Positions 16,811-27,339 of a stretch of DNA of 56,443 bases are shown one piece after another; position 1 is the first letter of the stretch, and each line of letters begins with the position of its first letter. The stretch lies in assembly GCF_000374825.1 (NCBI RefSeq), contig NZ_KB895395.1, positions 1-56,443 on the forward strand, in the 5' to 3' direction. The position numbers and the translations under genes were made by a program. The DNA comes from Paenibacillus sanguinis 2301083 = DSM 16941 (GTDB lineage Bacteria > Bacillota > Bacilli > Paenibacillales > Paenibacillaceae). The notes under the pieces are model-generated. The model ran no database searches and was not told the DNA's origin. It was given only the letters and a program-made list of their open reading frames with translations.

Positions 16811-19031
16811 GGAACCCAACGCGGAGCAAATCGCGGAGCAGCAAATTTACAAGCAAATGGGCGTGTCAGACCATGAATACGAGCTGATCTGTGGATTCCT
16901 GGGACGGAAGCCGAACTATACAGAAATCGGCGTGTTTAGCGTAATGTGGTCTGAGCACTGTGCTTATAAAAATTCCAAGCCTCTGCTGCGGCGCTTCCCG
17001 ACCAGCGGCCCTCGCGTTCTGATGGGGCCGGGTGAAGGTGCAGGAATTGTGGATATTGGCGACAATCAAGCGGTAGTGTTCAAGATCGAAAGCCATAACC
17101 ACCCATCTGCGGTGGAGCCTTACCAAGGCGCAGCCACGGGCGTGGGCGGGATTATTCGCGATATTTTCTCCATGGGCTCCAGACCGATCGCAGTGCTCAA
17201 CTCCTTGCGCTTCGGCAAGCTGGAGAGCGACCGGGTCAAATATTTGTTTGAGCATGTTGTATCCGGGATTGCCGGCTATGGCAACTGCATCGGGATTCCG
17301 ACCGTCGGCGGCGAAGTCGTGTTTGATGAGAGCTATGACGGCAATCCATTGGTTAATGCGATGTGTGTCGGCCTGATTGACCACGACAAAATCCAGCGCG
17401 GCGTTGCCAAGGGTGTAGGCAATCCGGTGTTCTACGTTGGACCGCCAACCGGCCGGGATGGGATCCACGGTGCGACCTTTGCTTCGGAGGAGCTAACGGA
17501 GGAATCCGAAGCGAGACGGACCGCGGTGCAGGTCGGTGATCCGTTTATGGAGAAGCTGGTTATGGAAGCTTGTCTGGAATTGATCGACACCGGCATTGTG
17601 CTGGGCATTCAGGACATGGGGGCGGCTGGCTTGACTTGCTCCAGTGCTGAAATGGCGAGCAAAGCGGGCAATGGCCTGGAGTTGTATCTGGACCAGGTTC
17701 CGCAACGTGAAGAAGGCATGACAGCTTACGAGATGATGTTGTCTGAATCGCAGGAACGCATGTTGTTCGTTGTGGAGCCAAAGGATGAGGCGCAGGCGTT
17801 GGAAATTTTTGAGCGTTGGGGCGTCATCTGCGCGAAGGTGGGTAAAGTGACGGATGATGGTCGTCTGAAGCTGTATCATCATGGGAAAGTTGTTGGCGAT
17901 ATGCCGGTGACGGCTTTGGTGGATGAGTGTCCGATTTATAATAAACCATCGGCTATACCGGCGTATTATGAGCAAAATACTCATGTGGACACGCTTCGCT
18001 ATGACGAGGTGAAGGATCTGGGCGCAGCTTTGGAGCAAGTGTTGGCTTCTCCTACGGTAGCCAGCAAGGCATGGGTTTACAACCAATACGACTATATGGT
18101 GCGGACCAGTACAGCGGTGCGCCCCGGCTCTGATGCCGCGGTGGTGACGATCCATGGTACGCGCAAAGCACTGGCGATGACAACCGACTGCAACGGGCGC
18201 TTCGTGTATCTGGATCCTGAGGTTGGGGGCCGGATCGCGGTCAGCGAAGCAGCACGCAACATTGTTTGCTCCGGGGCAGAGCCGCTGGCTATCACAGATA
18301 ACCTGAATTTCGGAAGCCCGGAGAAGCCGGATATTTTCTGGCAGATGGAGCGCTCTGTGGACGGTATGGCGGAGGCCTGCCGCGAGCTTGGGACGCCGGT
18401 AATCGGCGGCAATGTAAGCTTGTATAACGAGAATGCCCAAGGCGCCATTTATCCAACCCCGGTGGTGGGCATGGTGGGCCTTGTACATGATACGGATCAT
18501 ATTACGACGCAAGGCTTCAAAGCGGAGGGAGATGTTGTCTTCCTGCTTGGCGAAACGAAAGCCGAGCTTGGCGGCAGCGAGTTCCAATCCGTTATACATG
18601 GTTTGGTGGAAGGCCGTCCGCCACAGCTTGACCTGGCAATTGAGAAGAAGCTGCTGGATGCAGTGCTGGCAGCGATTCAAGGGGGAATGGTTCACTCTGC
18701 TCATGACTTGTCGGACGGGGGGCTGGGCGTGGCTTTGGCGGAGTGCTGCATCAGCGGAAGCCTGGGCGCCAGGGTTGATCTGACCAGCGAGCTTCGTGCG
18801 GACGTGCTCTTGTTCAGCGAATCGCAGTCGCGTATCCTGCTGTCGGCAGCTCCGGAGCAGGCGGATGCTCTGCAACAGTTGATCGAGGGCAAGGGTGTTC
18901 CTGTAGCTCGCATTGGTCAGGTTGGCGGAGCTGAGCTGAGCATATCTGTGAACGAAACTCCGGCTCTAAGTCGGCCGGTAGAGCAGTTGAAACGCACCTG
19001 GGAGGATGTCATTCCATGTCTGATGAAGTAA
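16788..19031 (+). CDS. purL: FGAM synthase subunit PurL
   Basis: The ATP-using subunit that converts FGAR to FGAM with ammonia from PurQ. It is the small form (747 aa), which needs PurS and PurQ, as found in Gram-positive bacteria. Motifs include [30 protein letters not shown] [10 protein letters not shown] and the two AIR-synthase-type halves. It overlaps purQ by 23 bp and purF by 16 bp. Confidence 0.97.
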   Translation: MSQQVSAKEPNAEQIAEQQIYKQMGVSDHEYELICGFLGRKPNYTEIGVFSVMWSEHCAYKNSKPLLRRFPTSGPRVLMGPGEGAGIVDIGDNQAVVFKIESHNHPSAVEPYQGAATGVGGIIRDIFSMGSRPIAVLNSLRFGKLESDRVKYLFEHVVSGIAGYGNCIGIPTVGGEVVFDESYDGNPLVNAMCVGLIDHDKIQRGVAKGVGNPVFYVGPPTGRDGIHGATFASEELTEESEARRTAVQVGDPFMEKLVMEACLELIDTGIVLGIQDMGAAGLTCSSAEMASKAGNGLELYLDQVPQREEGMTAYEMMLSESQERMLFVVEPKDEAQALEIFERWGVICAKVGKVTDDGRLKLYHHGKVVGDMPVTALVDECPIYNKPSAIPAYYEQNTHVDTLRYDEVKDLGAALEQVLASPTVASKAWVYNQYDYMVRTSTAVRPGSDAAVVTIHGTRKALAMTTDCNGRFVYLDPEVGGRIAVSEAARNIVCSGAEPLAITDNLNFGSPEKPDIFWQMERSVDGMAEACRELGTPVIGGNVSLYNENAQGAIYPTPVVGMVGLVHDTDHITTQGFKAEGDVVFLLGETKAELGGSEFQSVIHGLVEGRPPQLDLAIEKKLLDAVLAAIQGGMVHSAHDLSDGGLGVALAECCISGSLGARVDLTSELRADVLLFSESQSRILLSAAPEQADALQQLIEGKGVPVARIGQVGGAELSISVNETPALSRPVEQLKRTWEDVIPCLMK

Positions 19032-20494
19032 TGCCGCAAGGGCTATGGACAGGAGATTATTATAACGAAGGAGCGGGTCATGCCGACCCGTTCGATACCC
19101 TGCGCGAGGAGTGCGGCGTGTTTGGCGTGTTTGGTCATGCCGAAGCCGCTTCCCTTTCGTATTACGGCCTTCATGCGTTGCAGCATCGCGGAGAAGAGAG
19201 CGCCGGGATCTGTGTTGCCGGCGGCGAGGACTTCAACTATCACCGCAGCATGGGGCTGGTGAAGGAGGTGTTCGACCGCGATCAGCTGGCTTCGCTCAAG
19301 GGCGACCGCTCCATCGGCCATGTGCGCTATTCCACGAGTGGGGACAGCAAGCTGACCAATGCGCAGCCGCTGATCTTCAAATACCGGGACGGCGATTTGG
19401 CTGTGGCGACCAACGGGAATATCGTGAATGCGCCCAAAATCCGCCGCGAGTTGGAGCAAAGCGGCTCGATCTTTCAAACGACCAGCGATACCGAGGTCAT
19501 TGCGCATTTAATCGCCCGTTCCTCGAAGGATTTCGTCGCGGCAGCGAAGGATGCGTTTAGCCAGCTTGTGGGCGGCTTCGCCTTCCTGCTGCTGACCAAC
19601 GATAAGCTGATCGCCGCCAGCGATCCGAACGGATTGCGGCCCCTGGTGATGGGACGGCTTGGCGATGCTTATCTGTTTTCGTCCGAGACCTGTGCCTTTG
19701 AGGTCGTGGGCGCGGAGACGATCCGCGAAATTCAGCCAGGCGAAATGCTGGTGTTTGACCGGGACGGTATGCATGAAGAACGGTATGCCCCGGCAGGGCG
19801 CAAGGCGCTTTGTGCCATGGAGTATATCTATTTTGCCCGTCCGGATAGTGACATGAATGGCTCGAACCTGCATGCCAGCCGCAAGCGGATGGGCCAGGTT
19901 ATGGCGCAGGAATCGTTTGTGGATGCGGACGTGGTGACTGGGGTGCCCGATTCCAGTATCTCGGCTGCCATCGGCTACGCGGAGCAGACAGGGATCCCGT
20001 ATGAGCTGGGCCTGATCAAAAATAAATATACCGGCCGTACGTTCATCCAGCCTAGCCAGGAGCTGCGTGAGCAAGGGGTCAAGATGAAGCTGAGTGCTGT
20101 GCGCAAGGTGGTAGAGGGCAAGCGGGTCGTCATGATTGACGATTCCATCGTTCGTGGCACAACCTCGCGTCGGATCGTGAACCTGCTTCGCGAAGCGGGG
20201 GCCACAGAGGTGCATGTGCGGATTACATCCCCACCCTTTAAGAATCCGTGCTTTTACGGCATTGATACCCCGAATCGCGGCGAATTGATAGCTTCCTATA
20301 AATCAATCGAAGAGATTTGCCGGGAAATTCATGCCGATTCCCTGCAATTCCTCACTCCCAAGGGCTTGATTCAGGCGGTGGGCGGCGGGAATTCCACGGA
20401 TTACAAGGGTGGCTTATGTATGGCTTGCTTCGATAATGATTATCCGACCCAAACGGATTTTGACGGGGAAGAGAAGTTCGGCTGTACTTGCTGA
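19016..20494 (+). CDS. purF: Amidophosphoribosyltransferase
   Basis: First committed step: PRPP plus glutamine gives phosphoribosylamine. It is an Ntn hydrolase; the likely mature N-terminus is Cys33 in [10 protein letters not shown], which leaves a 32-residue propeptide, longer than the 11 residues of B. subtilis. The PRPP loop is [17 protein letters not shown]-terminal Cys in [22 protein letters not shown] and FGCTC fit the 4Fe-4S Bacillus type. A 185-bp gap follows with a TTTTTGAACAAC sequence like the MITE ends. Confidence 0.97.
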   Translation: MSDEVMPQGLWTGDYYNEGAGHADPFDTLREECGVFGVFGHAEAASLSYYGLHALQHRGEESAGICVAGGEDFNYHRSMGLVKEVFDRDQLASLKGDRSIGHVRYSTSGDSKLTNAQPLIFKYRDGDLAVATNGNIVNAPKIRRELEQSGSIFQTTSDTEVIAHLIARSSKDFVAAAKDAFSQLVGGFAFLLLTNDKLIAASDPNGLRPLVMGRLGDAYLFSSETCAFEVVGAETIREIQPGEMLVFDRDGMHEERYAPAGRKALCAMEYIYFARPDSDMNGSNLHASRKRMGQVMAQESFVDADVVTGVPDSSISAAIGYAEQTGIPYELGLIKNKYTGRTFIQPSQELREQGVKMKLSAVRKVVEGKRVVMIDDSIVRGTTSRRIVNLLREAGATEVHVRITSPPFKNPCFYGIDTPNRGELIASYKSIEEICREIHADSLQFLTPKGLIQAVGGGNSTDYKGGLCMACFDNDYPTQTDFDGEEKFGCTC

Positions 20495-20679
20495 TCGTGT
20501 GAGAATTCGACTTATTTTACGACATGAAATATTTTGTTGATTTTTGGTAAAAGTACAAGACTCCATCATGAGAAGACCAAATTTTTGAACAACTTCTAAA
20601 ACCGTTGGTGCGAAGATGAAGCAAATTTTGAAGGGTATTGAACAGTTTTGAAAATGAATTTAAGGAGTGTGTCCCTCTC

Positions 20680-21723
20680 GTGTCAGAAGCATACAAGAAG
20701 GCCGGTGTCGATATCGCAGCCGGGAATGAAGCGGTTGAACGGATGAAAAAGCACGTCAAACGGACGTTTCGTCCAGAGGTGATGACGGATTTAGGCGGTT
20801 TTGGGGCTTTGTTCGGCTTGAACAAGGATAAATATGCGGAACCTGTGCTTGTGTCCGGAACGGACGGCGTAGGCACAAAGCTGAAGCTTGCCTTTGCGAT
20901 GGACAAGCATGATACGATCGGCATCGACGCGGTCGCTATGTGCGTGAACGACGTGGTGGTGCAAGGCGCGGAGCCGCTGTTTTTCCTGGATTATCTGGCC
21001 TGCGACAAGGTGATTCCTGAGAAAATTGAGGCCATTGTTGCCGGGATTGCAGAGGGATGTCACCAGTCCGGGTGTGCGCTGATCGGTGGCGAAACAGCCG
21101 AGATGCCAGGTATGTACAGCGAAGGGGAATACGATATTGCCGGCTTTACCGTTGGGGTTGTCGACAAGAGCAAGATCATTAACGGCAATTCCATCAAGCC
21201 GGGAGATACGGTAATTGGCTTGGCTTCCAGCGGTGTGCACAGCAACGGCTTCTCGCTGGTACGCAAGCTGTTGCTTGAGGAAGCAGGTTATGATCTGCAT
21301 GACAAGTTGGACTCGCTTGATGGACAGGTGTTGGGCGATGTGCTGTTGACGCCTACGAAGCTGTATGTGAAGCCGGTGCTGTCATTGCTGGAGCAGGTAG
21401 ATGTAAAGGGCATGGCGCATATTACCGGCGGTGGGTTTATCGAGAACATTCCGCGTGTGTTGCCGGAGGGCGTCAATGTTGAGGTGGCTTACGGCTCATG
21501 GCCGATCTTGCCGATTTTTGATTTGCTGCAACAGCAAGGCAATGTCAGCAATCGTGATATGTTCACGACCTTTAACATGGGCATCGGCTTGGTTATTGTC
21601 GTGGCAGAAGAGCAAGCCGAAGCTGCGGCAGAGGCGCTGCGCGCTGCGGGCGAAACACCGTATGTCATTGGCCGGGTTACCGAAGGCAGTCGTGAGGTTG
21701 CGTTTACGGGAGCAGACGTATAA
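20680..21723 (+). CDS. purM: Phosphoribosylformylglycinamidine cyclo-ligase (AIR synthetase)
   Basis: Closes the imidazole ring of FGAM with ATP to give AIR. The 347-aa protein begins [20 protein letters not shown], the normal family N-terminus, so the GTG at 20680 after TAAGGAG is chosen over an ATG 14 codons upstream. Other motifs are [12 protein letters not shown] and [11 protein letters not shown]. Its stop codon shares one base with the purN start (TAATG). Confidence 0.96.
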   Translation: MSEAYKKAGVDIAAGNEAVERMKKHVKRTFRPEVMTDLGGFGALFGLNKDKYAEPVLVSGTDGVGTKLKLAFAMDKHDTIGIDAVAMCVNDVVVQGAEPLFFLDYLACDKVIPEKIEAIVAGIAEGCHQSGCALIGGETAEMPGMYSEGEYDIAGFTVGVVDKSKIINGNSIKPGDTVIGLASSGVHSNGFSLVRKLLLEEAGYDLHDKLDSLDGQVLGDVLLTPTKLYVKPVLSLLEQVDVKGMAHITGGGFIENIPRVLPEGVNVEVAYGSWPILPIFDLLQQQGNVSNRDMFTTFNMGIGLVIVVAEEQAEAAAEALRAAGETPYVIGRVTEGSREVAFTGADV

Positions 21724-22343
21724 TGGCGCAAGGTTATCGGATGGCCGTGTTCGCTTCGGGACAAGGCAGTAATTTTCAAAATTTGCTTGATGCTTCGCGA
21801 GCGGGAGGTTTAGCTGCGGAGATTGTACTCTTGGTATGCGACAAGCCCCAGGCCCCTGTGGTCGAGCGGGCTCGCCAGGCAGGGGTTGAATGCTTTTTGT
21901 TCGACCCGAAGGCGTATGCTCACCGGGAGGACTACGAAGCGGAAATTGCCATAAGGTTAAACGAGCTTCAGGTTGATTTGGTTGTATTGGCCGGGTATAT
22001 GAGATTGCTGACCCCGGTGTTGGTGGAGGCCTATGCCGGTAGAATGATCAATATTCATCCCTCTCTGCTGCCTGCATTCCCGGGCAAAAATGCGATAGGA
22101 CAAGCCTTGGATTATGGGGTTAAGGTGACGGGCGCTACCGTGCATTTGGTGGATGGAGGTATGGATACGGGAGCCGTGGTTGCGCAAACAGTGGTGGAGG
22201 TTGCCGCAGAGGATACGCTTCAGTCGCTGGAAGCTAAAATTCATGCTGCTGAGCAGCAGTTGTATCCGCAGGTTGTGTCGTGGTTTGCGGAAGGCCGTGT
22301 TCAGGTTGAAGGCCGAAAGGTTATGCTGTTGCCTGCACCGTAG
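21723..22343 (+). CDS. purN: Glycinamide ribonucleotide formyltransferase
   Basis: Transfers a formyl group from 10-formyl-tetrahydrofolate to GAR. The 206-aa protein shows FASGQGSNFQNLLDA (phosphate binding), AGYMRLL, and the catalytic Asn and His in INIHPSLLPAFPG followed by HLVDGGMDTG. It is coupled to purM by the overlapping stop and start. A 204-bp gap without a gene follows, holding a small hairpin (CGATATTT and AAATATCG) near 22495. Confidence 0.96.
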   Translation: MAQGYRMAVFASGQGSNFQNLLDASRAGGLAAEIVLLVCDKPQAPVVERARQAGVECFLFDPKAYAHREDYEAEIAIRLNELQVDLVVLAGYMRLLTPVLVEAYAGRMINIHPSLLPAFPGKNAIGQALDYGVKVTGATVHLVDGGMDTGAVVAQTVVEVAAEDTLQSLEAKIHAAEQQLYPQVVSWFAEGRVQVEGRKVMLLPAP

Positions 22344-22547
22344 CGGGCCGGGCGCTGAATGTCAGGATAAAGTGGTTAGCATGACTATGAAGAGGGCCTG
22401 TTTGCGTTGGTGTGAGGTGGCGCTTTGAGCACCTCCATCATTCGGCAAGCTTGCATGTTGCGTAAGATGTCGCCACAAATGTTCAGGGGTTTCGATATTT
22501 CCCGAGAAATATCGGGCAAGATTCGCCAAATAAAGGAGGAGCCGATT

Positions 22548-24095
22548 GTGAGTATAAAGAGAGCGCTCGTAAGCGTGTCGGATAAAACGGGCATCGTAGA
22601 CTTTTGCCGTGAGCTGTCGCAGCTGGGAGTGGAAATTATTTCGACCGGTGGTACGAAGAACCTTTTGTCGAAGGAAGGGGTTCCTGTCATCGGCATTTCC
22701 GAAGTTACCGGATTCCCGGAAATCCTGGATGGACGGGTGAAAACTTTGCATCCGGCGGTTCACAGTGGTTTGCTAGCGGTGCGTGATAGCAGTGAACACC
22801 AGGAGCAAATGAAGGAATTGGGCCTGGACTATATCGACTTGGTCGTGGTGAATTTGTATCCTTTCCAGGAGACGATTGCCAAGCCGGATGTGGCTTATGA
22901 GGATGCTATCGAAAATATTGATATCGGCGGACCAACGATGCTTCGTTCAGCAGCCAAAAATCATGCCTTCGTCAGCGTGGTTGTCGATGCAGCCGATTAT
23001 GGCATGGTGCTGGAAGAAATTCGTGCAGGCGGGGATACCGCACTGGATACACGCAAACGGCTGGCTGCCAAAGTATTCCGCCATACGGCTGCTTACGATG
23101 CTCTGATCTCGGACTATTTGTCCAATGTGAACGGTGATCCCTTGCCTGAACGCTACACGGTGACTTATGAGAAAATTCAAGATTTGCGGTATGGCGAAAA
23201 CCCGCATCAAAAGGCAGCATTCTACCGCAAGCCATTGGCGGGTGGAGATACATTAACCCAAGCCGAGCAGTTGCATGGCAAGGAGCTATCCTACAACAAT
23301 ATCAATGATGCGAATGCAGCGCTGCAAATCGTTAAAGAGTTTGAAGAGCCTGCGGTGGTGGCGGTCAAGCATATGAATCCTTGTGGTGTAGGCGTGGGTT
23401 CCAGCGTACTGGAGGCTTACCAAAAGGCTTATGCAGCGGACCCGGTCTCGATCTTCGGCGGTATTGTAGCGGCTAACCGGATGATTGATGGGGATACGGC
23501 ATTGTTGCTGAAAGAAATTTTCCTGGAAATTGTGCTGGCGCCAGGCTTTACTGAGGATGCGTTGAAGATTTTGACCCAGAAGAAAAATATTCGTCTGTTG
23601 AAGCTGGGTGGACTGGAGCTTGGTGCCAGCCGTAGCAGTCAGTTCGTCGTAACCTCGATCGCTGGGGGCATGGTGGTTCAGGAGAGCGATGTTCATACGT
23701 TGCAGGAGGCGGACCTTGCGGTAGTGACCGACCGCAAGCCAACGGAAGCGGAACTGAAGCAATTGCTGTTCGGCTGGAAGGTCGTTAAGCACGTGAAATC
23801 CAATGCGATTGTGCTCGCTAAGGATGATATGACCATCGGTGTGGGTGCCGGACAAATGAACCGCGTAGGGGCGGCGAAAATTGCGATTGAGCAAGCTGGA
23901 GAACAAGCCAAGGGCAGCATATTGGCATCGGATGCGTTTTTCCCGATGGGCGACACACTGGAATATGCGGCTAAAGCCGGCATCACAGCGGTCATACAGC
24001 CAGGCGGCTCGGTGAGAGACGAAGAGTCGATCAAGGTAGCCAACGAGCATGGCATTGCCATGGTGTTCACCGGCGTACGTCACTTCAAGCACTAA
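22548..24095 (+). CDS. purH: Bifunctional AICAR formyltransferase / IMP cyclohydrolase
   Basis: Performs the last two steps to IMP. The N-terminal IMP cyclohydrolase domain (MGS-like, about residues 1-150) starts [17 protein letters not shown] and has IISTGGTK. The C-terminal transformylase has [12 protein letters not shown] and ends [14 protein letters not shown] [12 protein letters not shown]. The GTG at 22548 follows AAAGGAGG and gives the usual ~515 aa. A longer upstream extension has no family similarity. A terminator comes 15 bp after the stop, so this is the end of the main pur transcript. Confidence 0.97.
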   Translation: MSIKRALVSVSDKTGIVDFCRELSQLGVEIISTGGTKNLLSKEGVPVIGISEVTGFPEILDGRVKTLHPAVHSGLLAVRDSSEHQEQMKELGLDYIDLVVVNLYPFQETIAKPDVAYEDAIENIDIGGPTMLRSAAKNHAFVSVVVDAADYGMVLEEIRAGGDTALDTRKRLAAKVFRHTAAYDALISDYLSNVNGDPLPERYTVTYEKIQDLRYGENPHQKAAFYRKPLAGGDTLTQAEQLHGKELSYNNINDANAALQIVKEFEEPAVVAVKHMNPCGVGVGSSVLEAYQKAYAADPVSIFGGIVAANRMIDGDTALLLKEIFLEIVLAPGFTEDALKILTQKKNIRLLKLGGLELGASRSSQFVVTSIAGGMVVQESDVHTLQEADLAVVTDRKPTEAELKQLLFGWKVVKHVKSNAIVLAKDDMTIGVGAGQMNRVGAAKIAIEQAGEQAKGSILASDAFFPMGDTLEYAAKAGITAVIQPGGSVRDEESIKVANEHGIAMVFTGVRHFKH

Positions 24096-24109
24096 AAGGC
24101 CAAGCCAAA

Positions 24110-24140
24110 CGGCAGACCGCTGCGGCGGCCTGTCGTTTTT
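24110..24140 (+). terminator. Terminator after purH
   Basis: CGGCAGACCGC and GCGGCCTGTCG form an 11-pair stem (one G-T pair, one mismatch) around TGCG, followed by TTTTT. It separates purH from purD, which are contiguous in B. subtilis. Confidence 0.75.
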
Positions 24141-24220
24141 CAGCTGGAAGTGCGGGGCTCCGGCGCGTCGTGTTTCGGCGCGTGAGCTCCGCCAAATAAA
24201 GGATGAGGGAGTAAAAAGGA

Positions 24221-24318
24221 GTGGAACATATAGGCAGTGGAACATATAGGCAGTGGAACATATAGGCAGTGGAACATATAGGCAGTGGAACATATAGGCA
24301 GTGGAACATATTAGGGCA
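24221..24318. repeat. 16-bp tandem repeat, five exact copies plus one degenerate
   Basis: GTGGAACATATAGGCA is repeated five times without change from 24221 to 24300, then once as an 18-bp variant. It lies in non-coding DNA. Exact copies suggest recent expansion, so the copy number probably varies between strains. Confidence 0.95.
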
Positions 24319-24420
24319 GTGCGGAACACTTGCGGCTGCGGAAGTAGTTTTAGAAGAGACGGCTGGAAGAAGAGTTAAAGGATGACTGGCGAATGATTGG
24401 CGGGGGAGCATAAGAGTTAA

Positions 24421-24468
24421 GTGTTTAGCTAAGTGTTTAGCTAGGTGTTTAGCTAGGTGTTTAGCCAT
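24421..24468. repeat. 12-bp tandem repeat, four copies
   Basis: GTGTTTAGCTAG and close variants occur four times in a row. The DNA from here to about 24720 is loosely repetitive, with many AGTAGCTAGG-like words and no gene. Confidence 0.9.
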
Positions 24469-24732
24469 GGATGGAGAGAAGGAAGTGAGGTAAGTAGCTG
24501 GGAGTAAATTTAAAGTAGTTTTGTAATAGTTTGTGGAGTAGCTAGGCGAAGCTCCAGAGTATCTTAGAAGGGTATAAAATTTTTGTCTAAGAACCTGAGA
24601 GTGGCTAGGGAGCGCTTGTTAGAGTAGTTGGAGAGCAGCTAGTTAGCGACTGCTAGAGTAACTGGAGTGTGGAGGAATGTTGCTAATTGATCGTATGCGT
24701 ACGGGTGCTCATTCCCTTAACACTTTTTGCTT

Positions 24733-24922
24733 ATTAGCTGGAAAACCTCCTGTTAATTTGCTGATATTGGCCAAATAAGGTGAATTAGCTGGAAAACCTC
24801 CTGTTAATTCGTGCAAAAAAGGCTGTATTGGCCGTTTAGTCCCAAATTAGAGGGAGAATTTCCCACAAAATGTGGGGAATGAGCAAATGGAGTGAAATTA
24901 GCAGGAGGAATTCCAGCTAATC
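24733..24922. repeat. Repeat block B: four spaced ~27-bp units
   Basis: Units at 24733-24757, 24783-24809, 24844-24871 and 24895-24922 start about 50, 61 and 51 bp apart. The first two read AATTAGCTGGAAAACCTCC and then TGTTAAT. The last two have the opposite centre, GGAGGAATTCC or GGGAGAATTTCCC. The spacers between units share words such as ATTGGCC and end GGTGAATTA or similar. Confidence 0.85.
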
Positions 24923-25151
24923 AGCGACTTCCCCGGGAGCTACGCTCAGGCCCCCCAATGTCCTGAATGACATCAGAAGAAGACTCCTGAACGTTATGCT
25001 GATGTGGAGGCTTTTATCCAGGATCTGAGGACTATCGACCGCAGCCTGCGAAAACTGTGTTTTCAGGTAACAAGTCCCGCTCTCACGCGAACAATCGACG
25101 CTCAACCTTAGTTACACTTACCCTCACTCGGTAATCCTTATATCAACTAGT

Positions 25152-25233
25152 CATGCGCTACATCTGCCCTGGGAGTTGGGCTACAGACCCATGCGCTACA
25201 CATCTGTACTTGGAGTTATGCTACAGACTTTTA
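25152..25233. repeat. Degenerate two-copy repeat of about 40 bp
   Basis: CATGCGCTACA, then a GGAGTT core, then GCTACAGAC occurs twice in a row. Apart from this, 24923-25468 shows AT-rich non-coding DNA with words such as AACCGTTAA repeated before purD, and no clear gene or promoter. Confidence 0.6.
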
Positions 25234-25468
25234 ATCTAACCGCTCAGCAGTCGCACTAAAATTCGTAGCCAAGTTAAATTAGTTGAACAAGGTATCTTGC
25301 ACGGTTAGGAGCACAGTTGAGCATTTGCAGCTAAAGGTTAGCAGTTACTTAAACAGTAAGTCAGCAGCTACTTGGACATGATGAGCTTTATATTTCGTAG
25401 TTAACCGTTAATAAGTTAATAACCGTTAAAGGAAACACCCAGGCAAGTATAGTTTGAGGAGGAGACGT

Positions 25469-26737
25469 ATGGATATTTTGGTGATTGGCGGGGGCGGTCG
25501 GGAGCATGCGATTTGCTGGAGCTTGGCGAAGAGCCCCAAGGTCGATAAAATTTACTGCGCGCCGGGAAATGCCGGAATTGGACAGATCGCTGAACGAGTA
25601 CCGCTTCAGGTGCATGAGTTCGAGAAACTAGCCGCCTTTGCCGAGGAGCGCAAGGTGGGGCTGGTGGTGGTTGGCCCCGATGATCCGCTGGCGGACGGCA
25701 TTGTCGATGTGTTTGAAGCCAAGCAAATTCCTGTGTTTGGGCCGCGAAAAAATGCAGCCGAAATCGAGGGCAGCAAGACGTTTATGAAGGATTTGCTGCA
25801 CAAATACGGCATTCCTACAGCCGCCTATCAGAAGTTTGATAATTACGAGCAAGCGTTAGCGTATTTGCGGAGCCAAGCCGTGCCAATTGTCATCAAGGCA
25901 GACGGACTTGCGGCCGGTAAGGGCGTAACTGTGGCTCTCTCACTTGAAGAGGCGGAAGCAGCTTTAAAGAATATCATGGTTGATAAGGTATTCGGTGCCT
26001 CTGGCAGCCAGGTCGTCATTGAGGAATTTCTGGAAGGGCAGGAAATGTCGATTTTGGCCTTCGTGGATGGGGAGACCGTGCGCCCAATGCCCGCTGCACA
26101 GGATCATAAGCAGGTCTATGACGGTGACAAGGGACCCAATACGGGCGGAATGGGCACATATTCGCCATTGCCTCACATTGCGGATAACATCATTCAGCAA
26201 GCGGTGGAGACCATTATCAAGCCTACCGCCAAAGCGATGGTGGCGGAAGGCCGTCCTTTCCGCGGCATCCTGTTTGCCGGGCTGATGATCACGCCGGACG
26301 GTCAGCCGAAGACGATTGAATTCAATGCTCGCTTTGGTGACCCGGAGACACAGGTCGTATTGCCGAGACTCAAGAGCGATTTGCTCGATATTTTCCTGGC
26401 GGCGATTAACGGTACCTTGGATCAAATTGATATCGAGTGGAGCGAGGAAGCGGCAGTATGCGTGGTGCTGGCTTCAGGCGGCTACCCGGCTTCCTATCCA
26501 AAGGGTTTGCCGATTCAAGGGCTGGACAAGCTCCCTTCCGGCGCATTAGTGTTCCATGCCGGAACAGCCAAAAATGAGGCTGGCGAATGGATAACGAACG
26601 GTGGCCGGGTGTTGGGTGTTGTTGGTTTGGGTGACTCCATTGCGGAAGCCCGGGATCAGGCTTATGCTGCGGCTGAGCAGATCGAGTTCGCTGGGAAGCA
26701 CAGCCGGACCGATATTGCGGCAAAAGCGCTTATTTAG
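25469..26737 (+). CDS. purD: Phosphoribosylamine-glycine ligase (GAR synthetase)
   Basis: Joins glycine to phosphoribosylamine with ATP. The 422-aa ATP-grasp protein starts MDILVIGGGGREHAICW and has the signature RFGDPETQVVLPRLKSD. The ATG at 25469 follows GAGGAGGAG; an earlier in-frame ATG lies at the ribosome site itself. It is 1.37 kb from purH behind a terminator, so it is probably expressed from its own, unidentified promoter. Confidence 0.97.
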   Translation: MDILVIGGGGREHAICWSLAKSPKVDKIYCAPGNAGIGQIAERVPLQVHEFEKLAAFAEERKVGLVVVGPDDPLADGIVDVFEAKQIPVFGPRKNAAEIEGSKTFMKDLLHKYGIPTAAYQKFDNYEQALAYLRSQAVPIVIKADGLAAGKGVTVALSLEEAEAALKNIMVDKVFGASGSQVVIEEFLEGQEMSILAFVDGETVRPMPAAQDHKQVYDGDKGPNTGGMGTYSPLPHIADNIIQQAVETIIKPTAKAMVAEGRPFRGILFAGLMITPDGQPKTIEFNARFGDPETQVVLPRLKSDLLDIFLAAINGTLDQIDIEWSEEAAVCVVLASGGYPASYPKGLPIQGLDKLPSGALVFHAGTAKNEAGEWITNGGRVLGVVGLGDSIAEARDQAYAAAEQIEFAGKHSRTDIAAKALI

Positions 26738-26922
26738 CAGCGAGGAAAAAAACGTCGCAGGTTTGGTTCGGTAAGAAGCAGATGGCGCACGAAACAGCCA
26801 GAGCCATAGCATTCAGTGTAAATGTTATAGCCAGCCACACAGTCTCCCGCAAGAAGGCTCACTCCCAAATTTGGATAAACGTCCAGGATAGGGAGATACT
26901 ACGCGGGAGGAGGCGATCTATA

Positions 26923-27144
26923 GTGAGCGATAAAATGAAGGAAATGCTGCCGGTCTCGCGCGAAAAAGTGGAAACGGACGGTGTTTATCGCGACGAGTCG
27001 GGTCGCGAGGAATTGTTGCAGAAGGGCGAGGAATTTCCAACGGATCCGGTCTACGGTACGGTGGAATGGGAACTGACCGAGCTGGCTCAGGAGACCAACT
27101 CCAAGGGCCACACCGACGATCGCTTGATACCCAAGAAGGATTAA
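26923..27144 (+). CDS. Small acidic protein, possibly YjzC-like
   Basis: A 73-aa soluble, charged protein. The GTG at 26923 is preceded by GGAGGAGG, eleven bases away, which sets the start despite a longer open frame. The centre reads DGVYRDESGREELLQKGEEFP and then a W. That layout (G-x-Y, G-E-x-F-P, then an aromatic residue) recalls the YjzC family of small Bacillales proteins of unknown function. The match is by eye only. A terminator follows directly. Confidence 0.55.
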   Translation: MSDKMKEMLPVSREKVETDGVYRDESGREELLQKGEEFPTDPVYGTVEWELTELAQETNSKGHTDDRLIPKKD

Positions 27145-27166
27145 CCCGTCCATTCCTTTGCAGTTG

Positions 27167-27219
27167 CATGTGCCTCTCCATATCTGGCCTTGGGCCTTGT
27201 GGAGGGGCATTCATTTTTT
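27167..27219 (+). terminator. Terminator after the small protein gene
   Basis: ATGTGCCTCTCCA pairs with TGGAGGGGCAT around a second small stem (GGCCTTGGGCC), followed by TTCATTTTTT. Confidence 0.75.
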
Positions 27220-27269
27220 GTGCTGAAGCGGTTTATTCCCATTGTTCACCACAATTTTAGATAAATAGC

Positions 27270-27299
27270 TTGAACCGAAGGCGGTTTCAGGTGTAATTT
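27270..27299 (+). promoter_or_regulatory. Possible promoter of ilvA
   Basis: TTGAAC and TAATTT are 18 bp apart and end 40 bp before the ilvA start. No T-box or other leader structure fits in the short space. Confidence 0.4.
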
Positions 27300-27339
27300 T
27301 ATAAGCATGAGAGATATAACCCAAAGTGAGGAGAAAGTC

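Noticed and set aside
17493..18875. A 460-codon minus-strand frame opposite purL
   Set aside because: It lies wholly within purL and shows no protein motif or start signal.
23286..24329. Minus-strand frame with repeated MFHCLYVPLPICSTAY-like residues
   Set aside because: The repeated peptide is only the translation of the 16-bp tandem array, and the rest is antisense to purH.
24733..24922. CRISPR array (regular units with similar-length spacers)
   Set aside because: Units differ from each other, spacers are alternately about 25 and 35 bp and resemble each other, and no cas gene is near. The same geometry recurs at two other places.
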